Part shown: piece by piece, positions 32,556 through 35,643 of the stretch
Layout of the letters: every line of letters begins with the position of its first letter
How positions within the stretch are numbered: the first letter of the stretch is position 1
Source of the DNA: Mageeibacillus sp. UBA1212
GTDB taxonomy: Bacteria > Bacillota > Clostridia > UBA1212
Assembly: GCA_002309655.1 (NCBI GenBank)
Contig: DBXM01000003.1
Location: forward strand, 85,669 to 121,311
Reading direction: 5' to 3'
Length of the DNA stretch: 35,643 bases
Program-made: the position numbers and the translations under genes
Notes under the pieces: model-generated
The model's database searches: none
What the model was told of the DNA's origin: nothing
Seen by the model: only the letters and a program-made list of their open reading frames with translations

Positions 32556-34211
32556 TTGAAAAGAATTCACGACGGGAAAACGCATACGCAGGCGGCAATC
32601 GCCGGCGCAAAGGAGAAAAAGCCCCATTTCAAGGTCTTTTTCTACAGTGTTTTTGCGGTTTTTCTCGCGTTTTTCCTCATTTCCATCTACACGACTCACG
32701 GGGCGAGCCTTCGCGGCGCGCTTTTTTCCGACACGTCCGACACGTTCATGGACCACTACAACAGCGTCGTCTACAACCAGGTCGACGACCCGTACGAGAT
32801 TCTCGTGGTCTACCCGCCCCTCGCGTCGCTTCTTTACAAACTCTGCAACATGATAATTCCGGCCGACGACTACGTCACGGTAGTTACCGACCCGGCCGAG
32901 CTCGCCCAGGAACGCTTTATCCGCATCGGGCAGTCGTTCACGTTCCAGTTCATTCTCTATGCGGTCATCGCGCTGCTCATTTTCCTGGCGGCGCTGGCGC
33001 TTCTCAAAAAGGGCGGCACTGCCGAAAAGCTTCTGTTCGCGACTGCGGCGATCCTTTCGGCGCCCTTTATTTATATGGCGGACCGCGGCAACAACGTTCT
33101 GCTTCCGGTCGCGTTCACCGTCTTTTTCCTGGTCTTTTACAAACACGAAAACAAAATCCTGCGCGAAGTAGCGCTGATATCCCTCGCAATCGCCATCGCG
33201 CTTAAAATTTATCCGGTGGTATTTCTCGTGCTGCTCATCGCCGACCGGAAATACAAGGAATTCCTGCGCGAGTGCATTTACATTTTCGTGCTGCTGATTC
33301 TGCCGTTCTTCATTTTCTACAACGGCGTCGACAGCATCAAACTGATGCTCCGCAACCTGCGCGGTTTTGACGAAAAGAGGACCACGGAGGACAACATCGC
33401 GGGCAACCTCGACTTCAAGCGCACGTTCTTCTTCCTCTACGGCGGCCTCAGGCGCTACACCGGCATCTCGATCACCGAGAGCAGGCGCGAGCTTTACGCG
33501 ACAATTTTCCGCTACGGACTGTCGATCATCTGCGGTCTGGGCGGCCTCTTCGCGAAAAGGCAGTGGAAGCGTGTCGCGCTCCTCTCCGCAGTTTTGTACG
33601 GCTTCCCGGGGTCCGCGTCGACCTACATTCTTCTGTTCATGATCATTCCGACCGCGATGTTCCTCGACGACGAAAAGGAACGGAACGTCCGGAATTACGC
33701 GTATCTGTTCTGTTTGGTGCTGACGCTCGTGCCAATGATCATCAAGCACGGCAGCGAGTACGACCGCTACTGGCCTTCGAAGGTGGCGAGTCTCGCAGTG
33801 GCGGGAATGGTCTTCATCGCCTTCCTCGAGATGATCTTCGCTTTCGCGGCGTGGAACGAGGCGAGGCGGCGCGACAAGAAGCGGTTCTTCGCGACGGCGT
33901 TCGCGACTGTTGGCGACTATCTGAAATACATGCTCTTCCTTGACAGGAAGGACGACCAGCCGACGCTTTTCGACGGCGCGGCGGAAAAGAAGTTCTCGCT
34001 GAAGAACATTTTCAGGAAGAAGGAGCGTGCAGCGGCGGAAAAAGTCGAAACGGAGCCGGAAACCGCCGATATATCGCCGGAGAATGCCGTGGCGGAAGCG
34101 GAAACAGCCGAAAATACGCCGGAAAACACCGAAACCCAGCCGGAAACCGCCGCCGTTCAGGTTCAGGAAGTTGCGCAAACTCCGGGAGAGGAGGCGGAAA
34201 ACGATGACTGA
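32556..34211 (+). CDS. Multi-spanning membrane protein, GT87-like, with acidic C-terminal tail
   Basis: This 551-residue protein starts at TTG with GGAG eight bases upstream. It has about nine to eleven hydrophobic helices and an extracytoplasmic-looking DDPYEILVVYPPLASLLYKL near the start. APFIYMADRGNNVLLPVAFTVFF and IALKIYPVVF follow, recalling GT87/DUF2029 polyprenyl-linked mannosyltransferases. The tail (about 480-551) is Glu, Ala and Thr rich. Glycosyltransfer to surface polymers is inferred from the similarity and the LicD neighbour. It overlaps the next gene by 8 bases (coupled) and is its paralogue. Confidence 0.78.
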   Translation: MKRIHDGKTHTQAAIAGAKEKKPHFKVFFYSVFAVFLAFFLISIYTTHGASLRGALFSDTSDTFMDHYNSVVYNQVDDPYEILVVYPPLASLLYKLCNMIIPADDYVTVVTDPAELAQERFIRIGQSFTFQFILYAVIALLIFLAALALLKKGGTAEKLLFATAAILSAPFIYMADRGNNVLLPVAFTVFFLVFYKHENKILREVALISLAIAIALKIYPVVFLVLLIADRKYKEFLRECIYIFVLLILPFFIFYNGVDSIKLMLRNLRGFDEKRTTEDNIAGNLDFKRTFFFLYGGLRRYTGISITESRRELYATIFRYGLSIICGLGGLFAKRQWKRVALLSAVLYGFPGSASTYILLFMIIPTAMFLDDEKERNVRNYAYLFCLVLTLVPMIIKHGSEYDRYWPSKVASLAVAGMVFIAFLEMIFAFAAWNEARRRDKKRFFATAFATVGDYLKYMLFLDRKDDQPTLFDGAAEKKFSLKNIFRKKERAAAEKVETEPETADISPENAVAEAETAENTPENTETQPETAAVQVQEVAQTPGEEAENDD

Positions 34212-35628
34212 CGTGAGACAGGACAAAAAACTCTACTACAAGTTCATTTTCTACTTCATCACCGGCGTGTTCTCCGTCGCGTTCTTCACCCTTCTGCTGC
34301 TCACGAACGGCTACTCCATGCGCGGTCTGCTCTACGCCCAGCGCGACCAGACGTTCATGGACTTCTTCAACAGCATGCTTTCGACGATCGACGACCCGTA
34401 CGAACACTACTCGTTCTACCCGCCGTTCGCGATGATGTTCTACCGGCTGCTGCTGATGCTCGTCCCGCAGGCGACGCTCGACAAGGTGGTCACAAGCTCC
34501 TCCGCGACGTCCTTCAGCGCCGACGTGAAGCTCTACCAGCAGCTCTACTTCCCGTTCATCATCTACGCTCTTCTCTCGCTCACGATGCTCTTCTTCGCGA
34601 TCAAGGCGGCGAAAAAAGGCACGATTGGCGAGGTTGCCGCGTTCATATTCCTGACGATGCTGTCGGCGCCGATGCTCTTCATGTACGAGCGCGCGAACAA
34701 CCTGATCATTCCGCTGGCGTTCCTTCTTTTCTTCATCGCCAACAAGGACTCCGAAAAGCGGTGGCAGCGTGAGCTCGCGATCGTCGCGCTAGCCCTCGCG
34801 GCAGCGTTCAAGATATATCCGGCGGTTTTCGCGCTGATGCTGATTCATGAAAAGCGGTTCAAGGACGTTCTCAAGATGGTTCTCTACACCGCCTTGCTGA
34901 CGGTTCCGCCCCTGTTCATCTTCTTCGGTGGCTTCACGGACCTGAAAATGATCGTCGAAAACCTCCTTCTTTACGACGGAAAGCACAGTCTGGAGATAGG
35001 CTCACAGCTGAACTTCGCAAAAATGATCATCTTCCCGCTCACGAACAGCCGTCTCTCCAACGACACGCTGCTTGCGGCAGGCGGCTTCTTCAAAGTGGTT
35101 TTGACCGTTTTTGCGGCAATCGGCGCCGTTTTCGCGAAAAAGGAATGGCAGCGCGCCGCTCTCTGCTGTGCGATCATCTACGGCTACCAGGCGACGTGTA
35201 CGACGTACCTTCTCGCGCTTTTCATCATCCCGATCATTCTCCTGCTTGACGGCGAGCACGAACAGACGCCGGTCGGAACGGCTTCGATAGTTCTGATGAC
35301 CCTCACGCAGGCGCTGCTCATTTCGATAAACCCGCTCACGCGTGAATTCTCGCGCGACCTCATCACGAAGATCACGAGCTACGCGGCCCTGCTGCTTACG
35401 GTGATCCTGACCGTAAGGGGCTGCCTCGACTGCGTTTCGACGCTTTCGGAAGCGCTCAAGCTGAAAAAAGGCTTCATTTTCGGCGCGCTCGCGGCGATTT
35501 TCGCGGGAACGTGCTTCATCACGCTCTTCATCGGCGACGACAGCCTGCTGCGGCTCATCGATCCCGGTGTTTTCCCGGACGGCACGGTCAAAAACCTCGC
35601 GTTCGTCGGGATTCTTATGATGGTGTAA
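34204..35628 (+). CDS. Multi-spanning membrane protein, GT87-like paralogue
   Basis: This 474-residue protein is related to the preceding one along its length: DDPYEHYSFYPPFAMMFYRL, SAPMLFMYERANNLIIPLAF and AAFKIYPAVFALMLI align with its equivalents. It lacks the acidic tail. The ATG at 34204 overlaps the stop of the upstream gene (ATGACTGA), so it is translationally coupled; the longer frame reads through that gene's tail in another frame. The stop is complete just before the window end. A tandem duplication is the simplest origin. Confidence 0.78.
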   Translation: MTDVRQDKKLYYKFIFYFITGVFSVAFFTLLLLTNGYSMRGLLYAQRDQTFMDFFNSMLSTIDDPYEHYSFYPPFAMMFYRLLLMLVPQATLDKVVTSSSATSFSADVKLYQQLYFPFIIYALLSLTMLFFAIKAAKKGTIGEVAAFIFLTMLSAPMLFMYERANNLIIPLAFLLFFIANKDSEKRWQRELAIVALALAAAFKIYPAVFALMLIHEKRFKDVLKMVLYTALLTVPPLFIFFGGFTDLKMIVENLLLYDGKHSLEIGSQLNFAKMIIFPLTNSRLSNDTLLAAGGFFKVVLTVFAAIGAVFAKKEWQRAALCCAIIYGYQATCTTYLLALFIIPIILLLDGEHEQTPVGTASIVLMTLTQALLISINPLTREFSRDLITKITSYAALLLTVILTVRGCLDCVSTLSEALKLKKGFIFGALAAIFAGTCFITLFIGDDSLLRLIDPGVFPDGTVKNLAFVGILMMV

Positions 35629-35643
35629 AATTTTGACGGAGAT

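Noticed and set aside
32529..34226. Long minus-strand frame opposite the first GT87-like gene
   Set aside because: It mirrors a clear membrane protein in GC-rich DNA, is Arg/Glu-rich as expected of a shadow frame, and has no promoter or ribosome binding site.

Overview
The window reads as chromosomal DNA of a low-to-mid GC Gram-positive bacterium of the Clostridia type, probably uncultured. The evidence is strong AGGAGG-type ribosome binding sites, textbook sigma-A promoters (TTGACA-17-TATAAT) in front of most operons, lipoproteins with Pro/Thr-rich linkers, a CotH-family protein, a LicD-family protein, a SAM-I-type riboswitch with an intrinsic terminator, and a parS-like centromere site. The species cannot be named from sequence alone.

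Positions 1-15.5 kb hold a minus-strand accessory island that looks more AT-rich in its middle than the flanking DNA. In transcription order it encodes a UDG-fold-like protein, two unknown proteins, a DUF2828/TROVE-like von Willebrand A protein (Ro60-type architecture), a DUF2493/SLOG protein, a large SNF2-like SF2 helicase, a MoxR AAA ATPase, a DUF2201 metallopeptidase-vWA protein, an RtcB RNA ligase, a DUF4143 ATPase, an unknown acidic protein, and a soluble FtsH-like AAA-M41 protease with an Asp-rich linker. RtcB and Ro-type proteins are known RNA-repair and RNA-quality-control partners, and MoxR/vWA pairs are known chaperone or conflict-system modules. The island is therefore a plausible RNA-damage or RNA-surveillance system. 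The first and last operons share one promoter carrying the same pair of flanking palindromes. A second repeated promoter module lies beside rtcB and beside the DUF2828 gene. A possible structured RNA of about 78 nt, closed by paired ends, sits just upstream of the DUF2828 gene.

Positions 15.6-22.5 kb (minus strand) contain an N-formylglutamate-amidohydrolase-like gene under a SAM-I-type riboswitch, a CotH-domain lipoprotein, a Sel1/TPR protein ending in a DUF6273 domain, and a fusion of a NadD-like nucleotidyltransferase with a microbial-type PARG. The ends of the last two genes share a duplicated segment.

Positions 22.6-27 kb (minus strand) hold tRNA-Lys(CTT), a calcineurin-like phosphoesterase, a lipoprotein with a CBM9-like domain, the parS-like site, and a leaderless 5'-nucleotidase-family protein. 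Positions 27-35.6 kb (plus strand) hold a glycosidase-like TIM-barrel protein, a small YeaQ/YmgE-type membrane protein, methionyl-tRNA synthetase, a LicD-family protein and two tandem paralogous multi-spanning membrane proteins resembling GT87-type mannosyltransferases. The plus-strand right arm looks like stable core chromosome and cell-surface glycan functions.

All calls come from reading sequence and motifs. No database search or folding program was run, so family names rest on recognised motifs and RNA structures on hand pairing.
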